Assembly (NCBI GenBank): GCA_024998565.1
Contig: JACOEM010000002.1
Coordinates: forward strand, 124,001-188,000
Length of the DNA stretch: 64,000 nt
Direction: 5' to 3'
Origin: Nitrospira sp.
GTDB lineage: Bacteria > Nitrospirota > Nitrospiria > Nitrospirales > Nitrospiraceae
In this document: positions 34,421 through 43,621 of the stretch, piece by piece
Position numbering within the stretch: position 1 is the first letter of the stretch
Layout of the letters: each line of letters begins with the position of its first letter
The notes under the pieces: generated by a model
What the model saw: only the letters and a program-made list of their open reading frames with translations
Databases searched by the model: none
What the model was told of the DNA's origin: nothing
Position numbers and translations under genes: made by a program

Positions 34421-34897
34421 ATGAACGTATCTAGGGGCGATCTCGTTTCAGTCGAATACACCATCCGCCTGGACGATGATCGCGTGATCGAAACAACCGT
34501 CGGTGAGGCGCCGCTGAGCTACACCCATGGGCAGAATGAGATCTTGCAGGGACTGGAAGCCGGGCTTGATGGAATGGAGCGTGGAGCGGCCAAGGTCATC
34601 ACCGTTGAGCCGGTCGATGCCTATGGAGAGATTCACCCCGAGGGATTTTTTGAAGTGCAGCGAGAACGTGTTCCGGCGGAGGCGCAGCGGATCGGAATAA
34701 AGTTGGAAACGACGGCTCCGGATGGCCGAGTGGTATTCCCTTATGTCGCCGAGATCAGGCCGGACGTCATTGTGCTTGACCTCAACCACCCGCTTGCCGG
34801 ACGGACGTTGCGGTTCGATGTGAGAGTGGTGGATATTCAGCGTGGTGAGCGCCAGCTTGTCACGGAGGGAGCGCGAGGAAGCGAGAAAGAGACTTAA
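34421..34897 (+). CDS. slyD: SlyD-like FKBP-type peptidyl-prolyl isomerase
   Basis: A 158-aa FKBP-family prolyl isomerase/chaperone. The order is SlyD-like: FKBP strands (VEYTIRLDDDRVIETT), the entry GQNEILQGLEAGLDGM, an inserted flap domain (about 75-125) and a return strand (LNHPLAGRTLRFDVRVVDI). The usual His-rich metal tail is missing; it ends in a short charged tail. AAGGAGG precedes the ATG. The stop overlaps the convergent OB-fold gene by four bases. Confidence 0.9.
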   Translation: MNVSRGDLVSVEYTIRLDDDRVIETTVGEAPLSYTHGQNEILQGLEAGLDGMERGAAKVITVEPVDAYGEIHPEGFFEVQRERVPAEAQRIGIKLETTAPDGRVVFPYVAEIRPDVIVLDLNHPLAGRTLRFDVRVVDIQRGERQLVTEGARGSEKET

Positions 34898-35349
34898 CCG
34901 ACCAGGTCCGGGTTCATCCGGGCCATAGACTGGACCGACGTGGCTTTGATTTCGTTATACACAATGGCGCGGCCGGCCTGACGAAGACGACTGAATATCC
35001 CTTCCACCACCACGTAATCACCTTCCCGCACATCTGCTTTTCCAAGGCCCACAACTTTCACCGTTCCTGCGGTGTCCTGCAGGAGAAATCCGAATGCCGG
35101 GTGACCGTCGCGATTGGTGGCGAGCTGAAAACTGCTTACGCGCCCGCTGACGGTGACGACTTGATGATCATAGTGATCCGGGTGGGCCAGGAGTTCTGTG
35201 ACTTCGACTAAGGCTGCGGCATATGGGACACCGACCGGCAATGCCCAAGCCATCATCGTCAACGTACCGAGCAGACACAGGGTGCCAATGGCGGTAGGTC
35301 GGAAAGACCGTCTGTCTCTGCGTGGCAGCATGATAGTTGGATTATACAA
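34894..35349 (-). CDS. Exported OB-fold protein
   Basis: A 151-aa protein with an N-terminal signal segment (GTLCLLGTLTMMAWALPVG) and one OB fold: VTELLAHPDHYDHQVVTVSG, VSSFQ, FGFLLQDTAGTVKVVG and DYVVVEGIFSRL. It resembles exported tRNA_anti/OB-like proteins of unknown function. The TTG start has GGAG 7 nt upstream; an ATG six codons downstream is an alternative. A TATAAT-like hexamer overlaps the start region. The frame converges with slyD and overlaps its stop. Confidence 0.65.
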   Translation of the reverse strand: MYNPTIMLPRRDRRSFRPTAIGTLCLLGTLTMMAWALPVGVPYAAALVEVTELLAHPDHYDHQVVTVSGRVSSFQLATNRDGHPAFGFLLQDTAGTVKVVGLGKADVREGDYVVVEGIFSRLRQAGRAIVYNEIKATSVQSMARMNPDLVG

Positions 35350-35457
35350 AATTCACTCCAGGCTGAGAAGGAGGACGTGAAAAAACTTTTCTGAACAACT
35401 GGGACGATGTGCAACCAGCGTCGTAAGCAGGCGCCGGCGCGCTGCCAGAGCACGCGA

Positions 35458-36627
35458 CTATCGCCGCAGATCGTCGTGCAACTCACCCATAAAGCTTGTC
35501 AGCACATGTTGTTTCATCTGCCCGACTTCTTCGACGACCGGTTGAGCGGCTTCATCGGTCAGCGCCAAGGATTCTTTGCTGATCGGGGTCGTACGGGTCA
35601 CCATTTCCTGCTCGAGCGCGTCCGGGCTGGTATCGATTTCGGACAGCACCGCCATCAGGCGCTGCAGGCCGAAGAGCGAGCGGGTATTCTCAGAATGGAC
35701 GGCATTCGAACTGGCGCCATGAACGAGTGACAGCCAGAATTTTCCTTCGAGGTCCTCCCCCAGGGTGCCCCACGCGAAGGTTCGAAGCTTCTCCACGAGC
35801 GCGTCTTCGGTTCGCTCCAATCCGTCATACTGGGCAATGGACCGCTCCACCGGTCGTTCCCCCAGGACGGCGAGGGTTTCTTTCCAGATGTCAAGCGGCG
35901 CAGTTGCAGGAAGATCCTTTGCCGACGACCGTTGGAGAGATGTTTGAACGGCCTGAAGGTACTGGTGGAGATGTTTGACCTTCCTCGCGGCGAGACTTCC
36001 GGCAGGAATGCCCCAGATATGCCCGATTTCGTGATCCTGCAAGGGCGCGGCATTCAGCGATTTCCATTCCCGTTCCGAGAGTTCGAACCGTTTCCGGTAC
36101 TTTTCTAGCAAACGCAGTTGCGTCTGGATTTCAAGGCCAAGCCGGGCTTCCTGGTATGCTTCGGCTGAAATGTCGTCTTCATCCCAGCGACGGTTCAAAA
36201 GCCGGATCGCCGGCTTGGGAACTGCCGCACGGGCCTCTTGTTTGAGGGCAGTCACAGCGGCAGCGTCCACCTTATACTGTGTGAGCAACAGGTCCGACCC
36301 GGCGCGAATCAACCCCTCGGCGAGCGCCATCATGCGCTTCATGGCTTCCATCTGAAGCCAGACCCGTTCTCGTCTCAACCGGACCCGGCGGCGATATTCA
36401 TCACGGCGGCTGGTCACATCACGTAGCGCATCCTGTTTCACAACCTGGTGAATCGGTTTCGAGCCGGCGACGCAACGCGGATCGGGTCGATCAGCTGCGA
36501 TGTGGATGATCTCCTCCTCCGTAATGTCAAAATGCTGCAACAGCAACAACTTGAGCATGATGCGGCCCTGAATCGGGGCCTGCTCGATGGTCGAGGCGAT
36601 CAGTTCTGGGGTGAGCAAAGCGGTCAT
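35458..36627 (-). CDS. Conserved-looking hypothetical protein, helical
   Basis: A 389-aa protein, not recognised. No signal peptide or membrane segment. It is mostly charged helix, with a very Arg-rich stretch near residues 70-90 (DVTSRRDEYRRRVRLRRERV) and probable coiled coil near 150-190. GAGGGG lies 7 nt before the ATG. It follows a 70-aa gene by 33 nt, so the two are probably co-transcribed. The long open frame, good ribosome site and lack of a competing gene support it as real. No function is proposed. Confidence 0.7.
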   Translation of the reverse strand: MTALLTPELIASTIEQAPIQGRIMLKLLLLQHFDITEEEIIHIAADRPDPRCVAGSKPIHQVVKQDALRDVTSRRDEYRRRVRLRRERVWLQMEAMKRMMALAEGLIRAGSDLLLTQYKVDAAAVTALKQEARAAVPKPAIRLLNRRWDEDDISAEAYQEARLGLEIQTQLRLLEKYRKRFELSEREWKSLNAAPLQDHEIGHIWGIPAGSLAARKVKHLHQYLQAVQTSLQRSSAKDLPATAPLDIWKETLAVLGERPVERSIAQYDGLERTEDALVEKLRTFAWGTLGEDLEGKFWLSLVHGASSNAVHSENTRSLFGLQRLMAVLSEIDTSPDALEQEMVTRTTPISKESLALTDEAAQPVVEEVGQMKQHVLTSFMGELHDDLRR

Positions 36628-36660
36628 AGTGTGGCCCCTCGTGCGACGTAAAAGGTTCGC

Positions 36661-36873
36661 TCAGGCCGTGCCTTGATGGCTGTTTTCAAGGTAGACCGCG
36701 ACATATTCACGGATTTCCTGGATGCTGCCGCTGGCAAACAATTCCCGAGGAATCTCCACCCGTACCAGCTTGGCAGGGTCGACGCCCCGGTCGATGGCAT
36801 ATTCTTCGTCGATATACAGAGTCACGGAACCGTCAGGAAAGCGGATGGCATAGACCGCGCTGTTTTCGGCCAT
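36661..36873 (-). CDS. Small hypothetical protein
   Basis: A 70-aa acidic protein with strand-turn-helix character (VYAIRFPDGSVTLYIDEEYAI, shortened here), not recognised. It lies just upstream of the 389-aa unknown gene on the same strand and probably forms an operon with it. The composition and context support a real gene; the function is unknown. Confidence 0.6.
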   Translation of the reverse strand: MAENSAVYAIRFPDGSVTLYIDEEYAIDRGVDPAKLVRVEIPRELFASGSIQEIREYVAVYLENSHQGTA

Positions 36874-36974
36874 GGAGGCTGCTCCGTCTGATGTTGTGGA
36901 ACGGTATGGCTATTACAGGTAACACAGCCCCAGCCTGAGTGTCAAAACGCGTCGGAGGCTTGAAATGGGGGCGC

Positions 36975-37637
36975 TCAAAGTCGGAAGACCCGTCTCCGCG
37001 CGATCACGTAACTCGTAAAGACGATGAGGGCGATGAGGAGGGTGTTCCGGATCCGGCCGGGGCCAAAACAGGCCAGATTGACGAGGGCATTGATGGTGCC
37101 GTAGGCGGCATAGACCAGATAGATCAGGAGGGACCATTTCTTGATCTGCAAGAAGCCATACCCGACCAGGGTATGGAGAAACGGTGACAGCGCTTTGGTG
37201 ATGAACCCGGCCGAGCCGTCTAACTTGGTACAAAAAAACGGCAGCAGGTAATCGGGATTTCTTGCGATCAAGAGGGCATCGTTCCCAGCACTGATCAGGA
37301 AGAGAAGTCCGAGAAACCGGATATCGTGTCCCTGTACCCAGGCGGTGCGGGTGCTGCGGGCAAGGTCCGAACCGCTCTCGGACGGCCCGAGAGCGGCGTC
37401 GTAGCTCTGAAGGGCCCACCAGGGAAGGGCCAACAACATAAAGAAAAAAACTTCGGCGGCTCGACCGGAGACTCTCCCGAGCGCCAGGCTCAGAAGGATC
37501 AGGAGAACGGTACCCAGGCCGTAGAAGAGTCCTGCCGCATATCGTCCGCGAATGAGTTGTCCAAGTCCGGGAAGTAGGGCTGAGTAGGCAGCTGCGATGC
37601 GATCCGGGATTGCGGAAGAAGGGGCCTGAGTGGACAT
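36975..37637 (-). CDS. Multi-pass membrane protein of unknown function
   Basis: A 220-aa protein with about five hydrophobic segments: LLPGLGQLIRGRYAAGLFYG leading into GTVLLILLSLALG, VFFFMLLALPWW, FLGLLFLISAGNDALL, a central SLLIYLVYAAYGTI and LLIALIVFTSYVI. The opening LPGLGQ(L/I)xxGRxxxG resembles the start of small TM2/DUF5683-like proteins, but the rest is not recognised. It lies downstream of the HemQ-like gene, separated by a terminator, and so is transcribed alone. Confidence 0.6.
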   Translation of the reverse strand: MSTQAPSSAIPDRIAAAYSALLPGLGQLIRGRYAAGLFYGLGTVLLILLSLALGRVSGRAAEVFFFMLLALPWWALQSYDAALGPSESGSDLARSTRTAWVQGHDIRFLGLLFLISAGNDALLIARNPDYLLPFFCTKLDGSAGFITKALSPFLHTLVGYGFLQIKKWSLLIYLVYAAYGTINALVNLACFGPGRIRNTLLIALIVFTSYVIARRRVFRL

Positions 37638-37678
37638 GAGTGAGGAACGTGGGGGCTACCTGCGCATGTGGTAGAAAC

Positions 37679-37714
37679 GGCACGGCCTTCGATCAAGGGA
37701 CCGAAGGCCGTGCC
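37679..37714 (-). terminator. Probable terminator after the HemQ-like gene
   Basis: A perfect 13-bp GC-rich stem (GGCACGGCCTTCG / CGAAGGCCGTGCC) with a 10-nt loop, 24 nt after the HemQ-like stop on the minus strand. The T-run is weak (GTTTCT), so termination may be partial. Confidence 0.6.
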
Positions 37715-37737
37715 CACAGACTGCTGCTCAACCGTTG

Positions 37738-38445
37738 TTAGCCGCCTAGGGTGTCCAAGGCTTCCTTCAGGCTCTTGCGGATGCAGGTGAAAATCGGGGT
37801 GTCGCGCAGGGTGTATCGGCTGCCTTCGGTTTCCCGGAGCGCCATGACGAGGTCCAGGAAGTCTTCCGGCTTGTCGCTCTCGAAGGCCACAACCCATTCC
37901 TGATCGTCGAGACCGAAGGAATAGGTGGTGTTGAGCTTCACCGAGGGGAAGCGATGGCCGACTTCAATGTGCTCGTCCATCATGCCCTGCCGGGCCGCCT
38001 TGGTCAGGAGGAACCATTCGCGGGTTTTCACGAACGGATAGACGAAGATGTACTTGGCCTTACCGGGAACCACCGTGAGCCGCTTGCTTTCCTGGTTCTC
38101 ATGCGTGTGGTGATCGACATAAATAGACCGTTTGGTGATCGCGAGATACGAATAGGGATTGTACAGATACTTGCCCAATCCGGATGCCATGATCTTCGTG
38201 CTCATTTCCTGGAACAGTTCAAGCTCGTAGCTGATGCGCCAGAGCATCAGATCACAGTCACCTCGAATACCCACCGTGGTGTACGCGATGACGAGCACCT
38301 TTCCCTGATACTCTTCGACGGCACGGAGAAACTCCTGCTTTCCGCGTGTGCGTTCGTCTTCCGGAAGCCGACGCCAAGCGGGATCGATCTTATAGAAGGT
38401 AAAATTGACGTATTGACGGCGGGGTGCTTGTTCGGGGCTGGACAT
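37738..38445 (-). CDS. hemQ: Chlorite-dismutase-family protein, HemQ (coproheme decarboxylase)-like
   Basis: A 235-aa haem-binding dimeric alpha-beta-barrel protein. The proximal His is in MMDEHIEVGH, 13 residues before the position where true chlorite dismutases carry the distal Arg; here that residue is Asn (VKLNTTYSFGLDD). HemQ proteins have Gln at this place. The HemQ catalytic Tyr and Lys are kept in VYPFVKTREW. It is therefore more likely to decarboxylate coproheme to haem b than to split chlorite. The ATG has GGAGG about 8 nt upstream. It stands alone, with a terminator downstream and a short AT-rich divergent region upstream. Confidence 0.72.
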   Translation of the reverse strand: MSSPEQAPRRQYVNFTFYKIDPAWRRLPEDERTRGKQEFLRAVEEYQGKVLVIAYTTVGIRGDCDLMLWRISYELELFQEMSTKIMASGLGKYLYNPYSYLAITKRSIYVDHHTHENQESKRLTVVPGKAKYIFVYPFVKTREWFLLTKAARQGMMDEHIEVGHRFPSVKLNTTYSFGLDDQEWVVAFESDKPEDFLDLVMALRETEGSRYTLRDTPIFTCIRKSLKEALDTLGG

Positions 38446-38552
38446 GACGAACCCTCCAGGCAACTTCTTGATAATGTAAAAGAATAAGAGTTAGCTCTTT
38501 AGCATTTCGTCTCTGGGGCTGTCAACAGAGTGCGGGATGCCCGGGGCTCGAA

Positions 38553-38581
38553 TTGACAGGCCTAAATCGATCTGATACTGC
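38553..38581 (+). promoter_or_regulatory. Possible promoter giving a very short leader
   Basis: A perfect TTGACA with TACTGC 17 nt (or GATACT 15 nt) downstream, only about 10 nt before the ATG of the exported hypothetical gene. No ribosome site is seen, so the mRNA could be leaderless. Confidence 0.35.
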
Positions 38582-38590
38582 CTGCATACG

Positions 38591-39202
38591 ATGCGTGCTG
38601 TTCGAAGATTGCCGGTTGGAATCTGGCTCGTAGGAAGCGTCTTCATGGTCCTCTGGGGGATCGCCGGATCATCCCATGCCATCGAAGTCCAGCCGACGGC
38701 CGAACAGATTCAGGCGACGCTGGAGCGTGGAAAACTGGCCGCCGGCCAAGGTGTCTCTCCGGATCAGCTGCACACCTGGTTCGGTGCGACTGAAGACCTT
38801 GCCCCGCGCGGGTTCATCATGACGAAGCTGGGGAGCCTGCTGGTGATGGCCAATCACCTGGCCCTGCGCGCGTTATCGCCGACCGAACAGGATATTGCCC
38901 AGGTCCTGGCAAACGAGCATGTGTTGGTCAATGTGATGTTGTATGGAGACCGTGTCAATTTTGCCGCCGACAGTTACATTGTGCTGGAGCAGGCCGGCAG
39001 GACGGTGAAGCCCTCAACCGTTCGATTTGACGCCAGAGGCGATCGTACGACGGTGTGGCCGCAGCAGCCTGCCTATCGTGCGAAGGTGATCGCACAATTC
39101 CCCTATGCGGAACTCGACCCTCGGGCGAAGACGATGCTCACGGTATTTCCTTCAAGCGGCGGCCAGGTCGGCTTCGAACTGGACTTCTCGCGGATCGAAT
39201 AG
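38591..39202 (+). CDS. Exported hypothetical protein
   Basis: A 203-aa protein with a signal peptide (VGIWLVGSVFMVLWGIAGSSHA). The mature part has no motif I recognise; it mixes helices (TAEQIQATLERGKLAAGQG) and beta strands (VNVMLYGDRVNFAADSYIVL). The ATG has no Shine-Dalgarno and lies about 10 nt from a promoter-like sequence. It starts a plus-strand group with cinA and thpR, 47 nt before cinA. Probably periplasmic; function unknown. Confidence 0.65.
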   Translation: MRAVRRLPVGIWLVGSVFMVLWGIAGSSHAIEVQPTAEQIQATLERGKLAAGQGVSPDQLHTWFGATEDLAPRGFIMTKLGSLLVMANHLALRALSPTEQDIAQVLANEHVLVNVMLYGDRVNFAADSYIVLEQAGRTVKPSTVRFDARGDRTTVWPQQPAYRAKVIAQFPYAELDPRAKTMLTVFPSSGGQVGFELDFSRIE

Positions 39203-39249
39203 TATCGGTCCCTCTTCATCGCTCTGCTTATCGCAAAGGTATATCCCGA

Positions 39250-40530
39250 ATGAGTCAGACCAAAACCTGGACGGCTGAAACCATTGCCGTCGGATCGGAG
39301 TTGCTGCTCGGCGGCCGTCTCGATACGAATTCGCTCTTTATTGCCGAGCGCCTCGCCGCCTGCGGAGTTGAGCTTCGCTACAAGACAACGGTCGGTGACG
39401 ATCTTTCCGACATGGTGTCTGTATTGAAGACCGCGTTACGACGCGTCCGCGTGGTGATTCTCACCGGTGGGTTGGGCCCGACGATCGACGACCTCACCCG
39501 TGAGGCAGTCGCGCAGGCAACGGGGCATCGATTGCGCCGACGAAAGGCCGCGTTGGATGCCATGACCGCACGGTTGGCTGAATGGGGTCGAACCCCGAGC
39601 ACGTCGCAGTTTCGACAGGCCATGATTCCCGCCGCTGCGGAGATTCTCTCCAATCCGGTCGGAACGGCGCCGGGGTTTTCGCTTGTCTGGAAGGGCACGT
39701 TTCTCGCCGCCTTGCCCGGGGTGCCGCGTGAGATGGAACCGATGGTGCGTGATGGCGTGTTGCCGCAGTTGCAGGCCTGGATGCGCACACAGAAAAGGAT
39801 CAGCGCGACTCCCATGATTCGTCGGGTGCTCCACACGTCCGGTGTGCCGGAATCGGTCGTAGACCAGGCCCTGGTCGGGCTTGTTCCCAAAGGTTGCACG
39901 ATTCAACTCGGCATCTATGCCTCCCCAATGGAAGTCATGGTGTCATTGACGGGACCGGCTGGAGCAGAGGGGGTTGGTACCATCGAGCAGTTGTTGAAGG
40001 AAGCCAGGACACGGCTTGGCGACATTGTCTATGGAGAAGAAGATGAGACGATGGAATCGGTGGTCGGCCGGTTGCTCAACGAGCAGAAGCTGACGCTCGC
40101 CGTTGCCGAATCCTGTACCGGTGGATTGATCGGCCATCGGTTGACGCAGGTGCCGGGCTCATCGGCATACGTTGACCGGGTGGCGGTCACCTATAGCAAT
40201 CGTGCCAAGGTTGAGATGGTGGGTGTGCCGTCAGGAGTCATCGAACGCCATGGGGCAGTCAGCGCGGACGTCGCCGCAGCGATGGCTCGGGGCATTCGTG
40301 AGCGGAGTGGCGCTTCCGTCGGCGTGAGCGTGACCGGCATCGCCGGGCCCGGTGGCGCGACCGAGAGCAAGCCGGTGGGGCTGGTCTATGTGGGGCTCGA
40401 CGGCGGGCCGGGCGAGGCGATGACGAAAGAGTTTCGGTTTCACGGCGGTGACCGTGCCGTGATCAAGCAACGGTCCTCGCAGGCGGCGCTCGATCTGCTC
40501 CGTCGCTGGTTGATCCGGAAAGGATGCTAA
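39250..40530 (+). CDS. cinA: CinA-type nicotinamide-nucleotide amidase/ADP-ribose pyrophosphatase
   Basis: A 426-aa two-domain CinA. The N-terminal MoaB-like domain (about 1-175) has ETIAVGSELLLGGRLDTNS and LTGGLGPTIDDLTREA. The C-terminal PncC domain (about 265-426) has LAVAESCTGGLIGHRLTQ and SVTGIAGPGGATESKPVG. The family recycles pyridine nucleotides by deamidating NMN and cleaving ADP-ribose. The ATG at MSQTKTW matches the family N-terminus. Its TAA overlaps the thpR start (TAATG), so the two are coupled. Confidence 0.93.
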   Translation: MSQTKTWTAETIAVGSELLLGGRLDTNSLFIAERLAACGVELRYKTTVGDDLSDMVSVLKTALRRVRVVILTGGLGPTIDDLTREAVAQATGHRLRRRKAALDAMTARLAEWGRTPSTSQFRQAMIPAAAEILSNPVGTAPGFSLVWKGTFLAALPGVPREMEPMVRDGVLPQLQAWMRTQKRISATPMIRRVLHTSGVPESVVDQALVGLVPKGCTIQLGIYASPMEVMVSLTGPAGAEGVGTIEQLLKEARTRLGDIVYGEEDETMESVVGRLLNEQKLTLAVAESCTGGLIGHRLTQVPGSSAYVDRVAVTYSNRAKVEMVGVPSGVIERHGAVSADVAAAMARGIRERSGASVGVSVTGIAGPGGATESKPVGLVYVGLDGGPGEAMTKEFRFHGGDRAVIKQRSSQAALDLLRRWLIRKGC

Positions 40531-41117
40531 TGGTCCGGGCATTCCTGGCCATTGAGTTGCCATGGGAATTGCGCACGACGCTCGCCGCCATTGAGCAGGA
40601 CATGAAGCGACAACTCGAACGAACGGTTGATCGCCATGTGAGGATCAGCTGGGTGCGGCCGGATTCGATGCACCTTACCCTCAGATTTCTCGGCGACACC
40701 GCCGACGAATCGATCGAACCGCTCCGGGTAGCTATCGAAGCGTCCATGTCAGCGCATCAGGCGATTCCCATTCCTCTCGAACGACTGGGCACTTTCCCGC
40801 GCCCGCAGGCCCCGCGGGTGCTGTGGGTGGGGCCATCAGCGAGTTGGGAGCAGGGCCGTGATGCGCAGCGGCTCGCCGCCATCCATCGTGAGGTGGAAAC
40901 CTGTTGCCGGGCTGCGAACTTCGCGCCGGATGAGCGGCCGTTCAGTCCGCATTTGACCCTCGCGCGGATCAAGGAAGGGGAGCGGCAGGTCGGGCAGGTG
41001 CTGGCTCAGAACGGGTTGTTGGAGCGGCCGGTGACGATCGGTACGTTGCTGCTCGGAGCAATTGTCCTCATGAAGAGCGACCTGCGTCCCACCGGCTCAG
41101 TCTATACGAAACTTTAG
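40530..41117 (+). CDS. thpR: RNA 2',3'-cyclic phosphodiesterase (ThpR/LigT)
   Basis: A 195-aa 2H-phosphoesterase opening 2',3'-cyclic phosphates at RNA ends. Two HxTx motifs are present: MHLTLRFLG near residue 50 and PHLTLARIK near 147. The N-terminal VRAFLAIELP is typical. The ATG overlapping the cinA stop is chosen, with GGAAAGG 6 nt upstream. cinA-thpR adjacency is common in bacteria (often with recA). The 209 nt after it contain no supported gene. Confidence 0.92.
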   Translation: MVRAFLAIELPWELRTTLAAIEQDMKRQLERTVDRHVRISWVRPDSMHLTLRFLGDTADESIEPLRVAIEASMSAHQAIPIPLERLGTFPRPQAPRVLWVGPSASWEQGRDAQRLAAIHREVETCCRAANFAPDERPFSPHLTLARIKEGERQVGQVLAQNGLLERPVTIGTLLLGAIVLMKSDLRPTGSVYTKL

Positions 41118-41326
41118 GAATGTCCGCTGGCCCCTTCCGGGACATAGAAACACCTATCGCCTTCCACTCTGCCGGAACGCGCTCCATGATTGGATTGCCC
41201 GCCACTATTACCCGGCCCTCACATGGAAGTCGTCCTCCAATCAAGGTCTGGAATGGTATGATGATCGATAGCTACGCCGCATCCACCACGTACAGAATGC
41301 AGATTTAGAAAGTTGATCTAGTCCAT

Positions 41327-43324
41327 ATGCCTCCGTTCAAGCTCGAAGCTCCGTTCAAACCCTGCGGGGATCAGGGGCAGGCGATTGAGAAGCTGACATC
41401 CGGAATCCTGGCCGGGAAACAGCATCAGGCGTTGCTCGGGGTCACCGGCTCCGGCAAGACCTTCACGATGGCCAATGTCGTCGAACGCGTCCAGAAGCCG
41501 ACGCTCGTCCTCGTGCATAACAAGACTCTGGCCGGCCAGCTGTATCAGGAGTTCAAGCAGTTCTTCCCCCACAATGCCGTCGAGTACTTCATCAGTTATT
41601 ACGATTATTACCAACCCGAAGCTTACATCCCGCAGAGCGACACCTACATTGCCAAGGATGCCTCGATCAACGATGCGATCGATCAGATGCGCCATGCGGC
41701 GACGACATCCTTGCTGCAGCGCAACGATGTGCTGATCGTGTCCTCGGTCTCCTGCATCTACGGCCTCGGATCGCCGGAGGTGTACCACGACATGTTGGTC
41801 TATCTGGAAGAGGGGATGGAGACGCGGCGGGAGAAAATTCTGGCGAAGCTGGTCGACATTCAGTATGCCCGCAACGACGTAGATTTTCATCGCGGCACCT
41901 TTCGCGCGCGCGGCGATGTCATCGAGATTTTTCCAGCCTCGTCGGAAGCGAAATCGGTGCGTATCGAATTGTTCGGCGATGTGGTGGACGCCATTCATGA
42001 GATCGATCCGTTGACCGGTAAGTCGCTGGGCAAATTACCGAAGATTGCCATTTACCCGAATACCCACTATCTCATTGCGCCGGACCGGTATGAACGGGCG
42101 ATCACGGGCATCGAAGAAGAATTGGACGCCCGCGTGGCGGCATTCAAGAAGAACGGTCAGTTGTTGGAAGCGCAACGGATCGAGCAGCGCACCAAGTTCG
42201 ATCTCGAAATGATTCGCGCCATGGGGTATTGCCACGGGATCGAGAACTATTCGCGCCACTTAAGCGGGCGCGCGCCGGGCGATCCGCCCCCGACCCTGTT
42301 GGATTATTTCCCCAAGGACTTCCTGTTGATCATCGACGAGTCGCACGCAACGGTGCCACAGGTCGGCGGCATGTTCGAGGGCGACTTTTCACGCAAACGG
42401 ACGTTGGTGGATTACGGGTTCCGGCTGCCGTCCGCCGTCGACAATCGCCCCCTGAAGTTTGCCGAGTTCGAGCGGATGCTGAAGCAAGTGATCTATGTGT
42501 CGGCGACGCCCGGCCCCTATGAGCTGGAGCATGCCAAGGGCGAGGTCATCGAGCAGATTATTCGTCCGACGGGACTGATGGACCCCCTGATCGATGTGCG
42601 ATCGGCGAAGGGGCAGGTCGACAATCTGCTCGCCGAAGTGCGGGCGGAGGCGGCGAAGGGAAATCGGGTGCTGGTGACGACCCTCACCAAGCGAATGGCC
42701 GAAGACCTCACGGAGTATTATCACGACCTCGGCGTGAAGGTGCGCTATCTCCATTCGGACATCAAGACGCTGGAGCGAGCGGAAATCATCCGCGATCTCC
42801 GGCGGGGGGTGTTTGATGTGCTGGTCGGGATCAACCTGTTACGGGAGGGGCTCGATCTTCCTGAGGTCAGTTTGGTTGCGATCCTGGATGCGGACAAGGA
42901 AGGCTATCTCCGGTCGCATCGGTCGCTGATTCAGACGGCGGGCCGCGCCGCCAGAAATCTGGAGGGGCGCGTGATTTTCTACGGTGATACGATCACCGAT
43001 TCCATGCGGCGCGCCATGGACGAGACGGCGCGCCGGCGTCACATCCAGGAAGCCTATAATGCGGCCCACGGCATTACACCCGAGAGCATCAAGAAGCAGA
43101 TTCCCCTGCTGGACTATGCAACGGGTGGCGGGAATGAGGGGCAACTCGAACTGGCGGCGGAGTCAGTGGGCGAGTATACAACGACGGGCGACACGGAGCA
43201 GTTGGTTCGCCGGCTTGAGGTTGAGATGAAGGCGGCAGCCAAGAAATTGGAGTTTGAGCGGGCGGCGGAGTTACGGAATCGGATTCGAACGTTGAGGTTG
43301 AAGGCATTGGAGTTAGCGCAATAG
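41327..43324 (+). CDS. uvrB: UvrABC excinuclease subunit B
   Basis: A 665-aa damage-binding helicase-like subunit of nucleotide excision repair. Walker A is [10 protein letters not shown]; the beta-hairpin region is [21 protein letters not shown]-type box [11 protein letters not shown]; helicase motifs [17 protein letters not shown] and QTAGRAARN. The C-terminal UVR domain ([14 protein letters not shown]) contacts UvrC. Full length and intact. No SOS box was recognised upstream and no uvrA or uvrC is near. Confidence 0.97.
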   Translation: MPPFKLEAPFKPCGDQGQAIEKLTSGILAGKQHQALLGVTGSGKTFTMANVVERVQKPTLVLVHNKTLAGQLYQEFKQFFPHNAVEYFISYYDYYQPEAYIPQSDTYIAKDASINDAIDQMRHAATTSLLQRNDVLIVSSVSCIYGLGSPEVYHDMLVYLEEGMETRREKILAKLVDIQYARNDVDFHRGTFRARGDVIEIFPASSEAKSVRIELFGDVVDAIHEIDPLTGKSLGKLPKIAIYPNTHYLIAPDRYERAITGIEEELDARVAAFKKNGQLLEAQRIEQRTKFDLEMIRAMGYCHGIENYSRHLSGRAPGDPPPTLLDYFPKDFLLIIDESHATVPQVGGMFEGDFSRKRTLVDYGFRLPSAVDNRPLKFAEFERMLKQVIYVSATPGPYELEHAKGEVIEQIIRPTGLMDPLIDVRSAKGQVDNLLAEVRAEAAKGNRVLVTTLTKRMAEDLTEYYHDLGVKVRYLHSDIKTLERAEIIRDLRRGVFDVLVGINLLREGLDLPEVSLVAILDADKEGYLRSHRSLIQTAGRAARNLEGRVIFYGDTITDSMRRAMDETARRRHIQEAYNAAHGITPESIKKQIPLLDYATGGGNEGQLELAAESVGEYTTTGDTEQLVRRLEVEMKAAAKKLEFERAAELRNRIRTLRLKALELAQ

Positions 43325-43360
43325 CGGCGGCTAGCGGTTCCGCCTACTCCAAAAATTCTG

Positions 43361-43621
43361 CTACATCTGTTTGTAGAGATAGGCCCCGAGAAACATCCCC
43401 AACACGCTGAGCAGGCTCACCTTGATGCTGAAGCCGAACGTCAGTTTGAGGAGGACCAGATCGACGGTGAGTGGCGGGTTGATTCCGGGAGAGAAATTGC
43501 TGGCAAAGATGTTTTGAATGGCGCCATTCGGGGCCATCACACGAAGTATTTCCCCGAAAATCCCGCCCAGCATTCCGCCGATCAGGATAAAGATCAGCAG
43601 CACGCCGATCGATTTTCTCAT
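43361..43621 (-). CDS. DUF4321 small membrane protein
   Basis: An 86-aa protein with two hydrophobic segments (IGVLLIFILIGGMLGGIFGE and SVLGMFLGAYLYKQ) joined by a periplasmic-type loop. The layout matches DUF4321 proteins, whose function is not known. It converges with uvrB across 36 nt. The RBS side has AGGAGA before the ATG. Confidence 0.75.
   Translation of the reverse strand: MRKSIGVLLIFILIGGMLGGIFGEILRVMAPNGAIQNIFASNFSPGINPPLTVDLVLLKLTFGFSIKVSLLSVLGMFLGAYLYKQM

Noticed and set aside
41120-41308. 62-aa frame between thpR and uvrB
   Set aside because: No ribosome site or protein-like pattern; probably chance.
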